Below, piece after piece: positions 36,053 through 46,883 of a DNA stretch of 64,000 bases. Origin of the DNA: Diadophis punctatus similis. Taxonomy: Eukaryota; Chordata; Lepidosauria; Squamata; Dipsadidae. How positions within the stretch are numbered: position 1 is the first letter of the stretch; the number at the start of each line of letters is the position of its first letter. The translations under genes were made by a program, and so were the position numbers. The stretch lies in NCBI GenBank assembly GCA_023053685.1, contig JALIGW010000158.1, positions 269,232 through 333,231 of the forward strand, written 5' to 3'. The notes under the pieces are model-generated. The model was given only the letters and a program-made list of their open reading frames with translations. It made no database searches and was not told where the DNA came from.

Positions 36053-37048
36053 GGGGAACGGGAATATGTGTTTCTTTTTCATTTCTGAGGTGTTTGTCAA
36101 AAGTGATGTTTTTGGGCTGAATTGAATCCTAAGGCGAATGCTGTGTTAGACTTTCGGCTAGCTCTTCAGGGTAGGCTCGGAATCGAAAATCAAGCGAGAA
36201 TTTGGCTTTCCAGCACGTGGGGAACAGGAATATTTCTTTCTTTTTCATTTCTGAGGTGTTTGTCAAAAGTGATGTTTTTGGGCTGAATTGAGAAATAAGG
36301 CGAATGCTGTGTTAGACCTTGGGCTAGCTCTTCAGGGTAGGCTCGGAATCAAAATTCAAGCGAGAATTCGGCTTTCCAGCCCGTGGGGAACAGGAATATG
36401 TGTTTCATTTTCATTTCTGAGGTGTTTGTCAAAAGTCATGTTTTTTGGCTGTATTGAGTCCTAAGGCGAATGCTGTGTTAGACTTTGGGCTAGCTCTTCA
36501 GGGTAGGCTCGGAATCGAAAATCAAGCGAGAATTCAGCTTTCCAGCCTGTGGGGAATGGGAATATGTGTTTCTTTTTCATTTCTGAGGTGTTTGTCAAAA
36601 GTGATGTTTTTGGGCTGAATTGAATCCTAAGGCGAATGCTGTGTTAGACTTTCGACTAGCTCTTCAGGGTAGGCTCGGAATCGAAAATCAAGCGAGAATT
36701 TGGCTTTCCAGCACGTGGGGAACAGGAATATTTCTTTCTTTTTCATTTCTGAGGTGTTTGTCAAAAGTGATGTTTTTGGGCTGAATTGAGAAATAAGGCG
36801 AATGCTGTGTTAGACCTTGGGCTAGTCTTCAGGGTAGGCTCGGAATCAAAATTCAAGCGAGAATTCGGCTTTCCAGCCCGTGGGGAACAGGAATATGTGT
36901 TTCTTTTTCATTTCTGAGGTGTTTGTCAAAAGTGATGTTTTTGGGCTGAATTGAATCCTAAGGCGAATGCTGTGTTAGACTTTCGGCTAGCTCTTCAGGG
37001 TAGGCTCGGAATCGAAAATCAAGCGAGAATTTGGCTTTCCAGAACGTA
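36053..37048 (+). repeat. Second three-monomer (498 bp) tandem duplication
   Basis: The CCAGCCTGTGGGGAACGGG monomer at 36053 and its sister GGGGAATGGG at 36551 are 498 bp apart. Both are followed by a CTAGCTCTTC monomer with GAATTTGG, an AATATTTCTTTC monomer and a GAGAAATAAGG / ACCTTGGGC monomer. The second copy has since gained TTCGACTAGC (36651) and a one-base deletion, GCTAGTCTTC (36821). Edges are approximate. Confidence 0.78.
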
Positions 37049-37440
37049 GGGAACAGGAATATGTCTTTCTTTTTCATTTCTGAGGTGTTTGTCAAAAGTG
37101 ATGTTTTTGGGCTGAATTGAATCCTAAGGCGAATGCTGTGTTAGACCTTGGGCTAGCTCTTCAGGGAAAGGTCGGAATCAAAAATCAAGCGAGAATTCGG
37201 CTTTCCAGCCCGTGGGGAACAGGAATATGTGTTTCTTTTTCATTTCTGAGGTGTTTGTCAAAACTGATGTTTTTGGACTGAATTGAATCCTAAGGCGAAT
37301 GCTGTGTTAGACTTTGGGCTAGCTCTTCAGGGTCGGCTTCGGAATCGAAAATCAAGCGAGAATTTGGCTTTCCAGCCCGTGGGGAACAGGAATATGTGTT
37401 TCTTTTTCATTTCTGAGATGTTTGTCAAAAGTGATGTTTT
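36551..37440 (+). repeat. Source block of a dispersed 4481-bp-spaced duplication
   Basis: Private marks at 36551 (GGGGAATGGG), 36651 (TTCGACTAGC), 36821 (GCTAGTCTTC), 37041 (AGAACGTAGG), 37261 (AAACTGATGT), 37331 (GGTCGGCTTC) and 37411 (TTCTGAGATG) all recur exactly 4481 bp later, at 41032 to 41892. The first three also occur 3154 bp later, at 39705, 39805 and 39975. The copies are near identical, so the duplication is recent. Confidence 0.88.
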
Positions 37441-38104
37441 TGGGCTGAATTGAGAACTAAGGCGAATTCCGTGTTAGACATTGGGCTTTCTCTTCAGGGA
37501 AAGCTCGGAATCAAAAATCAAGCGATAATTCGGCTTTCCAGCCTGTGGGGAACAGGAATATGTGTTTCATTTTCATTTCTGAGGTGTTTGTCAAAAGTCA
37601 TGTTTTTTGGCTGTATTGAGTCCTAAGGCGAATGCTGTGTTAGACTTTGGGCTAGCTCTTCAGGGTAGGCTCGGAATCGAAAATCAAGCGAGAATTCAGC
37701 TTTCCAGCCTGTGGGGAACGGGAATATGTGTTTCTTTTTCATTTCTGAGGTGTTTGTCAAAAGTGATGTTTTTGGGCTGAATTGAATCCTAAGGCGAATG
37801 CTGTGTTAGACTTTCGGCTAGCTCTTCAGGGTAGGCTCGGAATCGAAAATCAAGCGAGAATTTGGCTTTCCAGCCTGTGGGGAACAGGAATATGTGTTTC
37901 TTTTTCATTTCTGAGGTGTTTCTCAAAAGTGATGTTTTTGGGCTGAATTGAGAAATAAGGCGAATGCTGTGTTAGACCTTGGGCTAGCTCTTCAGGGTAG
38001 GCTCGGAATCAAAATTCAAGCGAGAATTCGGCTTTCCAGCCCGTGGGGAACAGGAATATGTGTTTCATTTTCATTTCTGAGGTGTTTGTCAAAAGTCATG
38101 TTTT

Positions 38105-41100
38105 TTGGCTGTATTGAGTCCTAAGGCGAATGCTGTGTTAGACTTTGGGCTAGCTCTTCAGGGTAGGCTCGGAATCGAAAATCAAGCGAGAATTCAGCTT
38201 TCCAGCCTGTGGGGAACGGGAATATGTGTTTCTTTTTCATTTCTGAGGTGTTTGTCAAAAGTCATGTTTTTTGGCTGTATTGAGTCCTATTGCGAATGCT
38301 GTGTTAGACTTTGGGCTAGCTCTTCAGGGTAGGCTCGGAATCAAAATTCAAGCGAGAATTCGGCTTTCCAGCACGTGGGGAACAGGAATATGTGTTTCTT
38401 TTTCATTTCTGAGGTGTTTGTCAAAAGTGATGTTTTTGGGCTGAATTGAGAACTAAGGCGAATTCCGTGTTAGACATTGGGCTTTCTCTTCAGGGAAAGC
38501 TCGGAATCAAAAATCAAGCGAGAATTCGGCTTTCCAGCCTGTGGGGAACAGGAATATGTGTTTCATTTTCATTTCTGAGGTGTTTGTCAAAAGTCATGTT
38601 TTTTGGCTGTATTGAGTCCTAAGGCGAATGCTGTGTTAGACTTTGGGCTAGCTCTTCAGGGTAGGCTCGGAATCGAAAATCAAGCGAGAATTCAGCTTTC
38701 CAGCCTGTGGGGAACGGGAATATGTGTTTCTTTTTCATTTCTGAGGTGTTTGTCAAAAGTGATGTTTTTGGGCTGAATTGAATCCTAAGGCGAATGCTGT
38801 GTTAGACTTTGGGCTAGCTCTTCAGGGTAGGCTCGGAATCGAAAATCAAGCGAGAATTTGGCTTTCCAGCACGTGCGGAACAGGAATATTTCTTTCTTTT
38901 TCATTTCTGAGGTGTTTGTCAAAAGTGATGTTTTTGGGCTGAATTGAGACATAAGGCGAATGCTGTGTTAGACTTTGGGCTAGCTCTTCAGGGTAGGCTC
39001 GGAATCAAAATTCAAGCGAGAATTCGGCTTTCCAGCCCGTGGGGAACAGGAATATGTGTTTCTTTTTCATTTCTGAGGTGTTTGTCAAAAGTGATGTTTT
39101 TGGGCTGAATTGAATCCTAAGGCGAATGCTGTGTTAGACTTTGGGCTAGCTCTTCAGGGGAGGCTCGGAATCGAAAATCAAGCGAGAATTCAGCTTTCAA
39201 GCATGTGGGGAACAGGAATATGTGTTTCTTTTTCATTTTTGAGGTGTTTGTCAAAAGTGATGTTTTTGGGCTGAATTGAATCCTAAGGCGAATGCTGTGT
39301 TAGACTTTCGGCTAGCTCTTCAGGGTAGGCTCGGAATCGAAAATCAAGCGAGAATTTGGCTTTCCAGCACGTGGGGAACAGGAATATTTCTTTCTTTTTC
39401 ATTTCTGAGGTGTTTGTCAAAAGTGATGTTTTTGGGCTGAATTGAGAACTAAGGCGAATTCCGTGTTAGACATTGGGCTTTCTCTTCAGGGAAAGCTCGG
39501 AATCAAAAATCAAGCGAGAATTCGGCTTTCCAGCCTGTGGGGAACAGGAATATGTGTTTCATTTTCATTTCTGAGGTGTTTGTCAAAAGTCATGTTTTTT
39601 GGCTGTATTGAGTCCTAAGGCGAATGCTGTGTTAGACTTTGGGCTAGCTCTTCAGGGTAGGCTCGGAATCGAAAATCAAGCGAGAATTCAGCTTTCCAGC
39701 CTGTGGGGAATGGGAATATGTGTTTCTTTTTCATTTCTGAGGTGTTTGTCAAAAGTGATGTTTTTGGGCTGAATTGAATCCTAAGGCGAATGCTGTGTTA
39801 GACTTTCGACTAGCTCTTCAGGGTAGGCTCGGAATCGAAAATCAAGCGAGAATTTGGCTTTCCAGCACGTGGGGAACAGGAATATTTCTTTCTTTTTCAT
39901 TTCTGAGGTGTTTGTCAAAAGTGATGTTTTTGGGCTGAATTGAGAAATAAGGCGAATGCTGTGTTAGACCTTGGGCTAGTCTTCAGGGTAGGCTCGGAAT
40001 CAAAATTCAAGCGAGAATTCGGCTTTCCAGCCCGTGGGGAACAGGAATATGTGTTTCTTTTTCATTTCTGAGGTGTTTGTCAAAAGTGATGTTTTTGGGC
40101 TGAATTGAATCCTAAGGCGAATGCTGTGTTAGACCTTGGGCTAGCTCTTCAGGGAAAGGTCGGAATCAAAAATCAAGCGAGAATTCGGCTTTCCAGCCCG
40201 TGGGGAACAGGAATATGTGTTTCTTTTTCATTTCTGAGGTGTTTGTCAAAAGTGATGTTTTTGGGCTGAATTGAGACATAAGGCGAATGCTGTGTTAGAC
40301 TTTGGGCTAGCTCTTCAGGGTAGGCTCGGAATCAAAATTCAAGCGAGAATTCGGCTTTCCAGCCCGTGGGGAACAGGAATATGTGTTTCTTTTTCATTTC
40401 TGAGGTGTTTGTCAAAAGTGATGTTTTTGGGCTGAATTGAATCCTAAGGCGAATGCTGTGTTAGACTTTGGGCTAGCTCTTCAGGGGAGGCTCGGAATCG
40501 AAAATCAAGCGAGAATTCAGCTTTCAAGCATGTGGGGAACAGGAATATGTGTTTCTTTTTCATTTTTGAGGTGTTTGTCAAAAGTGATGTTTTTGGGCTG
40601 AATTGAATCCTAAGGCGAATGCTGTGTTAGACTTTCGGCTAGCTCTTCAGGGTAGGCTCGGAATCGAAAATCAAGCGAGAATTTGGCTTTCCAGCACGTG
40701 GGGAACAGGAATATTTCTTTCTTTTTCATTTCTGAGGTGTTTGTCAAAAGTGATGTTTTTGGGCTGAATTGAGAACTAAGGCGAATTCCGTGTTAGACAT
40801 TGGGCTTTCTCTTCAGGGAAAGCTCGGAATCAAAAATCAAGCGAGAATTCGGCTTTCCAGCCTGTGGGGAACAGGAATATGTGTTTCATTTTCATTTCTG
40901 AGGTGTTTGTCAAAAGTCATGTTTTTTGGCTGTATTGAGTCCTAAGGCGAATGCTGTGTTAGACTTTGGGCTAGCTCTCCAGGGTAGGCTCGGAATCGAA
41001 AATCAAGCGAGAATTCAGCTTTCCAGCCTGTGGGGAATGGGAATATGTGTTTCTTTTTCATTTCTGAGGTGTTTGTCAAAAGTGATGTTTTTGGGCTGAA

Positions 41101-41930
41101 TTGAATCCTAAGGCGAATGCTGTGTTAGACTTTCGACTAGCTCTTCAGGGTAGGCTCGGAATCGAAAATCAAGCGAGAATTTGGCTTTCCAGCACGTGGG
41201 GAACAGGAATATTTCTTTCTTTTTCATTTCTGAGGTGTTTGTCAAAAGTGATGTTTTTGGGCTGAATTGAGAAATAAGGCGAATGCTGTGTTAGACCTTG
41301 GGCTAGTCTTCAGGGTAGGCTCGGAATCAAAATTCAAGCGAGAATTCGGCTTTCCAGCCCGTGGGGAACAGGAATATGTGTTTCTTTTTCATTTCTGAGG
41401 TGTTTGTCAAAAGTGATGTTTTTGGGCTGAATTGAATCCTAAGGCGAATGCTGTGTTAGACTTTCGGCTAGCTCTTCAGGGTAGGCTCGGAATCGAAAAT
41501 CAAGCGAGAATTTGGCTTTCCAGAACGTAGGGAACAGGAATATGTCTTTCTTTTTCATTTCTGAGGTGTTTGTCAAAAGTGATGTTTTTGGGCTGAATTG
41601 AATCCTAAGGCGAATGCTGTGTTAGACCTTGGGCTAGCTCTTCAGGGAAAGGTCGGAATCAAAAATCAAGCGAGAATTCGGCTTTCCAGCCCGTGGGGAA
41701 CAGGAATATGTGTTTCTTTTTCATTTCTGAGGTGTTTGTCAAAACTGATGTTTTTGGACTGAATTGAATCCTAAGGCGAATGCTGTGTTAGACTTTGGGC
41801 TAGCTCTTCAGGGTCGGCTTCGGAATCGAAAATCAAGCGAGAATTTGGCTTTCCAGCCCGTGGGGAACAGGAATATGTGTTTCTTTTTCATTTCTGAGAT
41901 GTTTGTCAAAAGTGATGTTTTTGGGCTGAA
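38105..41930 (+). repeat. HOR unit C3 with an internal 8-monomer (1327 bp) duplication
   Basis: Begins as a copy of C2, then GAGACATAAGG at 38946 is repeated at 40273, GGGGAATGGG at 39705 at 41032, TTCGACTAGC at 39805 at 41132, and GCTAGTCTTC at 39975 at 41302, all 1327 bp apart (8 x 166 minus the inherited 1-bp deletion). Between the copies, at about 40.1-40.27 kb, the order jumps from an ACCTTGGGC / GGGAAAGG monomer to GAGACATAAGG. From 41.3 to 41.93 kb it follows the 36.8-37.44 kb block. Confidence 0.85.
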
Positions 41931-42980
41931 TTGAGAAATAAGGCGAATGCTGTGTTAGACTTTGGGCTAGCTCTTCAGGGTAGGCTCGGAATCGAAAATC
42001 AAGCGAGAATTCGGCTTTCCAGCACTTGGGGAACAGGAATATGTGTTTCTTTTTCATTTCTGAGGTGTTTGTCAAAAGTGATGTTTTTGGGCTGAATTGA
42101 GAACTAAGGCGAATTCCGTGTTAGACATTGGGCTTTCTCTTCAGGGAAAGCTCGGAATCGAAAATCAAGTGAGAATTTGGCTTTCCAGCCCGTGGGGAAC
42201 AGGAATATGTGTTTCTTTTTCATTTCTGAGGTGTTTGTCAAAAGTGATGTTTTTGGGCTGAATTGAGTCCTAAGGCGAATGCTGTGTTAGACTTTGGGCT
42301 AGCTCTTCAGGGTAGGCTCGGAATCGAAAATCAAGCGAGAATTCGGCTTTCCAGCACGTGGGGAACAGGAATATGTGTTTCTTTTTCATTTCTGAGGTGT
42401 TTGTCAAAAGTGATGTTTTTGGGCTGAATTGAGAACTAAGGCGAATTCCGTGTTAGACATTGGGCTTTCTCTTCAGGGAAAGCTCGGAATCAAAAATCAA
42501 GCGAGAATTCGGCTTTCCAGCCTGTGGGGAACAGGAATATGTGTTTCATTTTCATTTCTGAGGTGTTTGTCAAAAGTCATGTTTTTTGGCTGTATTGAGT
42601 CCTAAGGCGAATGCTGTGTTAGACTTTGGGCTAGCTCTTCAGGGTAGGCTCGGAATCAAAATTCAAGCGAGAATTCGGCTTTCCAGCACGTGGGGAACAG
42701 GAATATGTGTTTCTTTTTCATTTCTGAGGTGTTTGTCAAAAGTGATGTTTTTGGGCTGAATTGAGAACTAAGGCGAATTCCGTGTTAGACATTGGGCTTT
42801 CTCTTCAGGGAAAGCTCGGAATCAAAAATCAAGCAAGAATTCGGCTTTCCAGCCTGTGGGGAACAGGAATATGTGTTTCATTTTCATTTCTGAGGTGTTT
42901 GTCAAAAGTCATGTTTTTTGGCTGTATTGAGTCCTAAGGCGAATGCTGTGTTAGACTTTGGGCTAGCTCTTCAGGGTAGG

Positions 42981-43142
42981 CTCGGAATCAAAATTCAAGC
43001 GAGAATCCGGCTTTCCAGCCTATGGGGAACAGGAATATGTCTTTCTTTTTCATTTCTGATGTGTTTGTCAAAAGTGATGTTTTTTGGCTGAATTGAATCC
43101 TAAGGCGAATTCTGTGTTAGACAGCTAGATCTTCAGGGAAGG
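42981..43142 (+). repeat. Degenerate 162-bp monomer
   Basis: This monomer has many changes found rarely or nowhere else: GAATCCGG, CCTATGGGG, TCTGATGTG, TTTTTTGGCTGAATTGAATCC and ACAGCTAGATCTTC. In the last of these, part of CTTTGGG is lost and AGATCT replaces AGCTCT. It measures 162 bp. It marks the left side of the most diverged spot in the window. Confidence 0.85.
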
Positions 43143-43249
43143 CTTGGAATCGAAAATCAAGCGATAATTCAGCTTTCCAGCCTGTGGGGAACAGGCTGAG
43201 TCCTAAGGCGAATGCTGTGTTAGACCTTGGGCTAGATCTTCAGGGAAAG
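43143..43249 (+). repeat. Truncated 107-bp monomer (59 bp deleted)
   Basis: From CTTGGAATCG at 43143 to the next unit at 43250 is 107 bp. The sequence runs from GGGGAACAGG straight to CTGAGTCCTAAGG at about 43190-43200. This removes the pyrimidine-rich stretch and the GTCAAAAGT segment: 54 bp, plus 5 bp from GCTGAATTGAG. It shares the rare GCTAGATCTTC with its left neighbour. I saw no other monomer shortened by more than a few bases. Confidence 0.9.
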
Positions 43250-44060
43250 GTCGGAATCAAAAATCAAGCGAGAATTCGGCTTTCCAGCCTGTGGGGAACA
43301 GGAATATGTGTTTCATTTTCATTTCTGAGGTGTTTGTCAAAAGTGATGTTTTTGGGCTGAATTGAGAACTAAGGCGAATTCCGTGTTAGACATTGGGATT
43401 TCTCTTTCGGGAAAGCTCGGAATCAAAAATCAAACGAGAATTCGGCTTTCCAGCCTGTGGGGAACAGGAATATGTGTTTCATTTTCATTTCTGAGGTGTT
43501 TGTCAAAAGTGATGTTTTTGGACAATTGAATCCTAAGGCGAATGCTATGTTAGACTTTGGGCTAGCTCTTCAGGGTAGGCTCGGAATCGAAAATCAAGCG
43601 AGAATTTGGCTTTCCAGCACGTGGGGAACAGGAATATGTGTTTCTTTTTCATTTCTGAGGTGTTTGTCAAAAGTGATGTTTTTGGACTGAATTGAATCCT
43701 AAGGTGAATGCTGTGTTAGACTTTCGGCTAGCTCTTCAGGGTAGGCTCGGAATCGAAAATCAAGCGAGAATTTGGCTTTCCAGCCCGTGGGGAACAGGAA
43801 TATGTGTTTCATTTTCATTTCTGAGGTGTTTGTCAAAAGTCATGTTTTTTGGCTGTATTGAGTCCTAAGGCGAATGCTGTGTTAGACTTTGGGCTAGCTC
43901 TTCAGGGTAGGCTCGGAATCGAAAATCAAACGAGAATTTGGCTTTCCAGCCTGTGGGGAACAGGAATATGTGTTTCTTTTTCATTTCTGAGGTGTTTGTC
44001 AAAAGTGATGTTTTTGGGCTGAATTGAGAAATAAGGCGAATGCTGTGTTAGACCTTGGGC
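43250..44060 (+). repeat. Return of region A monomer types
   Basis: After the truncated monomer, the array shows a GGGATTTCTCTTTCGGG cassette (43401), a 164-bp GGACAATTG monomer (43520), a CCAGCACGTGGGG monomer, then CCTAAGGTGAATG and a GTATTGAG monomer. That order is typical of 1-15 kb and of 58-64 kb, and is absent from 22.6-43.4 kb. Confidence 0.75.
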
Positions 44061-46600
44061 TAGCTCTTCATGGAAAGGTCGGAATCAAAAATCAAGTGAG
44101 AATTCGGCTTTCCAGCCTGTGGGGAACAGGAATATGTGTTTCATTTTCATTTCTGAGGTGTTTGTCAAAAGTCATGTTTTTTGGCTGTATTGAGTCCTAA
44201 GGCGAATGCTGTGTTAGACTTTGGGCTAGCTCTTCAGGGTAGGCTCGGAATCAAAATTCAAGCGAGAATTCGGCTTTCCAGCACGTGGGGAACAGGAATA
44301 TGTGTTTCTTTTTCATTTCTGATGTGTTTATCAAAATGATGTTTTTTGGCTGAATTGAGAACTAAGGCGAATTCCGTGTTAGACATTGGGCTAGCTCTTC
44401 AGGGAAAGCTCGGAATCAAAAATCAAGTGAGAATTCGGCTTTCCAGGCTGTGGGGAACAGGAATATGTGTTTCATTTTCATTTCTGAGGTGTTTGTCAAA
44501 AGTGATGTTTTTGGACTGAATTGAATCCTAAGGCGAATGCTGTGTTAGACTTTGGGCTAGCTCTTCAGGGTAGGCTCGGAATCGAAAATAAAGCGAGAAT
44601 TCAGCTTTCCAGCCTGTGGGGAACAGGAATATGTGTTTCATTTTCATTTCTGAGGTGTTTGTCAAAAGTGATGTTTTTGGGCTGAATTGAGAAATAAGAC
44701 GAATGCTGTGTTAGACCTTGGGCTAGCTCTTCAGGGTAGGCTCGGAATCAAAATTCAAGCGAGAATTCGGCTTTCCAGCCCGTGGGGAACAGGAATATGT
44801 GTTTCATTTTCATTTCTGAGGTGTTTGTCAAAAGTGATGTTTTTGGACTGAATTGAATCCTAAGGCGAATGCTGTGTTAGACTTTGGGCTAGCTCTTCAG
44901 GGTAGGCTCGGAATCGAAAATAAAGCGAGAATTCAGCTTTCCAGCCCGTGGGGAACAGGAATATGTGTTTCATTTTGATTTCTGAGGTGTTTGTCAAAAG
45001 TGATGTTTTTGGGCTGAATTGAGAAATAAGGCGAATGCTGTGTTAGACTTTCGGCTAGCTCTTCAGGGTAGGCTCGGAATCGAAAATCAAGCGAGAATTT
45101 GGCTTTCCAGCACGTGGGGAACAGGAATATGTCTTTCTTTTTCATTTCTGAGGTGTTTGTCAAAAGTGATGTTTTTGGGCTGAATTGAATCCTAAGGCGA
45201 ATGCTGTGTTAGACCTTGGGCTAGCTCTTCAGGGAAAGGTCGGAATCAAAAATCAAGCGAGAATTCGGCTTTCCAGCCCGTGGGGAACAAGAATATGTGT
45301 TTCTTTTTCATTTCTGAGGTGTTTGTCAAAAGTGATGTTTTTGGGCTGAATTGAGAACTAAGGCGAATTCCGTGTTAGACATTGGGATTTCTCTTCAGGG
45401 TAGGCTCGGAATCAAAATTCAAGCGAGAATTCGGCTTTCCAGCCTGTGGGGAACAGGAATATGTGTTTCTTTTTCATTTCTGAGGTGTTTGTCAAAAGTG
45501 ATGTTTTTGGACTGAATTGAATCCTAAGGCGAATGCTGTGTTAGACTTTGGGCTAGCTCTTCAGGGTAGGCTCGGAATCGAAAATCAAGCGAGAATTCGG
45601 CTTTCCAGCCCGTGGGGAACAGGAATATGTGTTTCTTTTTCATTTCTGAGGTGTTTGTCAAAAGTGATGTTTTTGGGCTGAATTGAGAAATAAGGCGAAT
45701 GCTGTGTTAGACCTTGGGCTAGCTCTTCATGGAAAGGTCGGAATCAAAAATCAAGCGAGAATTCGGCTTTCCAGCCTGTGGGGAACAGGAATATGTGTTT
45801 CATTTTCATTTCTGAGGTGTTTGTCAAAAGTGATGTTTTTGGACTGAATTGAATCCTAAGGCGAATGCTGTGTTAGACTTTGGGCTAGCTCTTCAGGGTA
45901 GGCTCGGAATCGAAAATAAAGCGAGAATTCAGCTTTCCAGCCTGTGGGGAACAGGAATATGTATTTCATTTTCATTTCTGAGGTGTTTGTCAAAAGTGAT
46001 GTTTTTGGGCTGAATTGAGAAATAAGACGAATGCTGTGTTAGACCTTGGGCTAGCTCTTCAGGGTAGGCTCGGAATCAAAATTCAAGCGAGAATTCGGCT
46101 TTCCAGCCCGTGGGGAACAGGAATATGTGTTTCATTTTCATTTCTGAGGTGTTTGTCAAAAGTGATGTTTTTGGACTGAATTGAATCCTAAGGCGAATGC
46201 TGTGTTAGACTTTGGGCTAGCTCTTCAGGGTAGGCTCGGAATCGAAAATAAAGCGAGAATTCAGCTTTCCAGCCTGTGGGGAACAGGAATATGTGTTTCA
46301 TTTTCATTTCTGAGGTGTTTGTCAAAAGTGATGTTTTTGGGCTGAATTGAGAAATAAGGCGAATGCTGTGTTAGACCTTGGGCTAGCTCTTCAGGGTAGG
46401 CTCGGAATCAAAATTCAAGCGAGAATTCGGCTTTCCAGCCCGTGGGGAACAGGAATATGTGTTTCTTTTTCATTTCTGAGGTGTTTGTCAAAAGTGATAT
46501 TTTTGGGCTGAATTGAATCCTAAGGCGAATGCTGTGTTAGACTTTCGGCTAGCTCTTCAGGGTAGGCTCGGAATCGAAAATCAAGCGAGAATTTGGCTTT
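44060..46600 (+). repeat. HOR block D: two 8- to 10-monomer units with AATAAAGCG dimers
   Basis: The private mark ATAAAGCG (for ATCAAGCG) occurs at 44588 and 44920 (332 bp, two monomers) and again at 45916 and 46248, both 1328 bp (8 x 166) later. The left-hand mark CTTCATGGAAAGG is 1659 bp apart (about 44062 and 45721), so the second copy lacks two monomers. The same mark is found at 48406, 51560 and 58364. Confidence 0.82.
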
Positions 46601-46883
46601 CCAGCACGTGTGGAACAGGAATATGTCTTTCTTTTTCATTTCTGAGGTGTTTGTCAAAAGTGATGTTTTTGGGCTGAATTGAATCCTAAGGCGAATGCTG
46701 TGTTAGACCTTGGGCTAGCTCTTCAGGGAAAGGTCGGAATCAAAAATCAAGCGAGAATTCAGCTTTCCAGCCCGTGGGGAACAGGAATATGTGTTTCTTT
46801 TTCATTTCTGAGGTGTTTGTCAAAAGTGATGTTTTTGGGCTGAATTGAGAACTAAGGCGAATTCCATGTTAGACATTGGGATT

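Larger units (their letters stand above)
34453..38104 (+). repeat. HOR unit C2 (22 monomers, 3652 bp)
   Basis: Aligned with the unit beginning at 38105: GTATTGAG pair 34453 and 38105, GAGACATAAGG 35294 and 38946, and a GAGAACT cassette 35792 and 39444, all 3652 bp (22 x 166) apart. The copy carries three-monomer duplications near 36.05 and 36.55 kb and a block at 36.5-37.45 kb that reappears at 41.0-41.9 kb. Confidence 0.8.

Noticed and set aside
43143..43249. Transposon excision scar or inserted element at the truncated monomer
   Set aside because: There is no target-site duplication, terminal repeat or foreign sequence; it is a simple internal deletion of 59 bp.
43401..43420. CENP-B box (TTCGnnnnAnnCGGG) at TTTCGGGAAAGCTCGGAA
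   Set aside because: TTCG and the central A fit, but the last four bases are TCGG rather than CGGG. Other TTCGG sites and the reverse strand around CCCGTGGGG fit worse.
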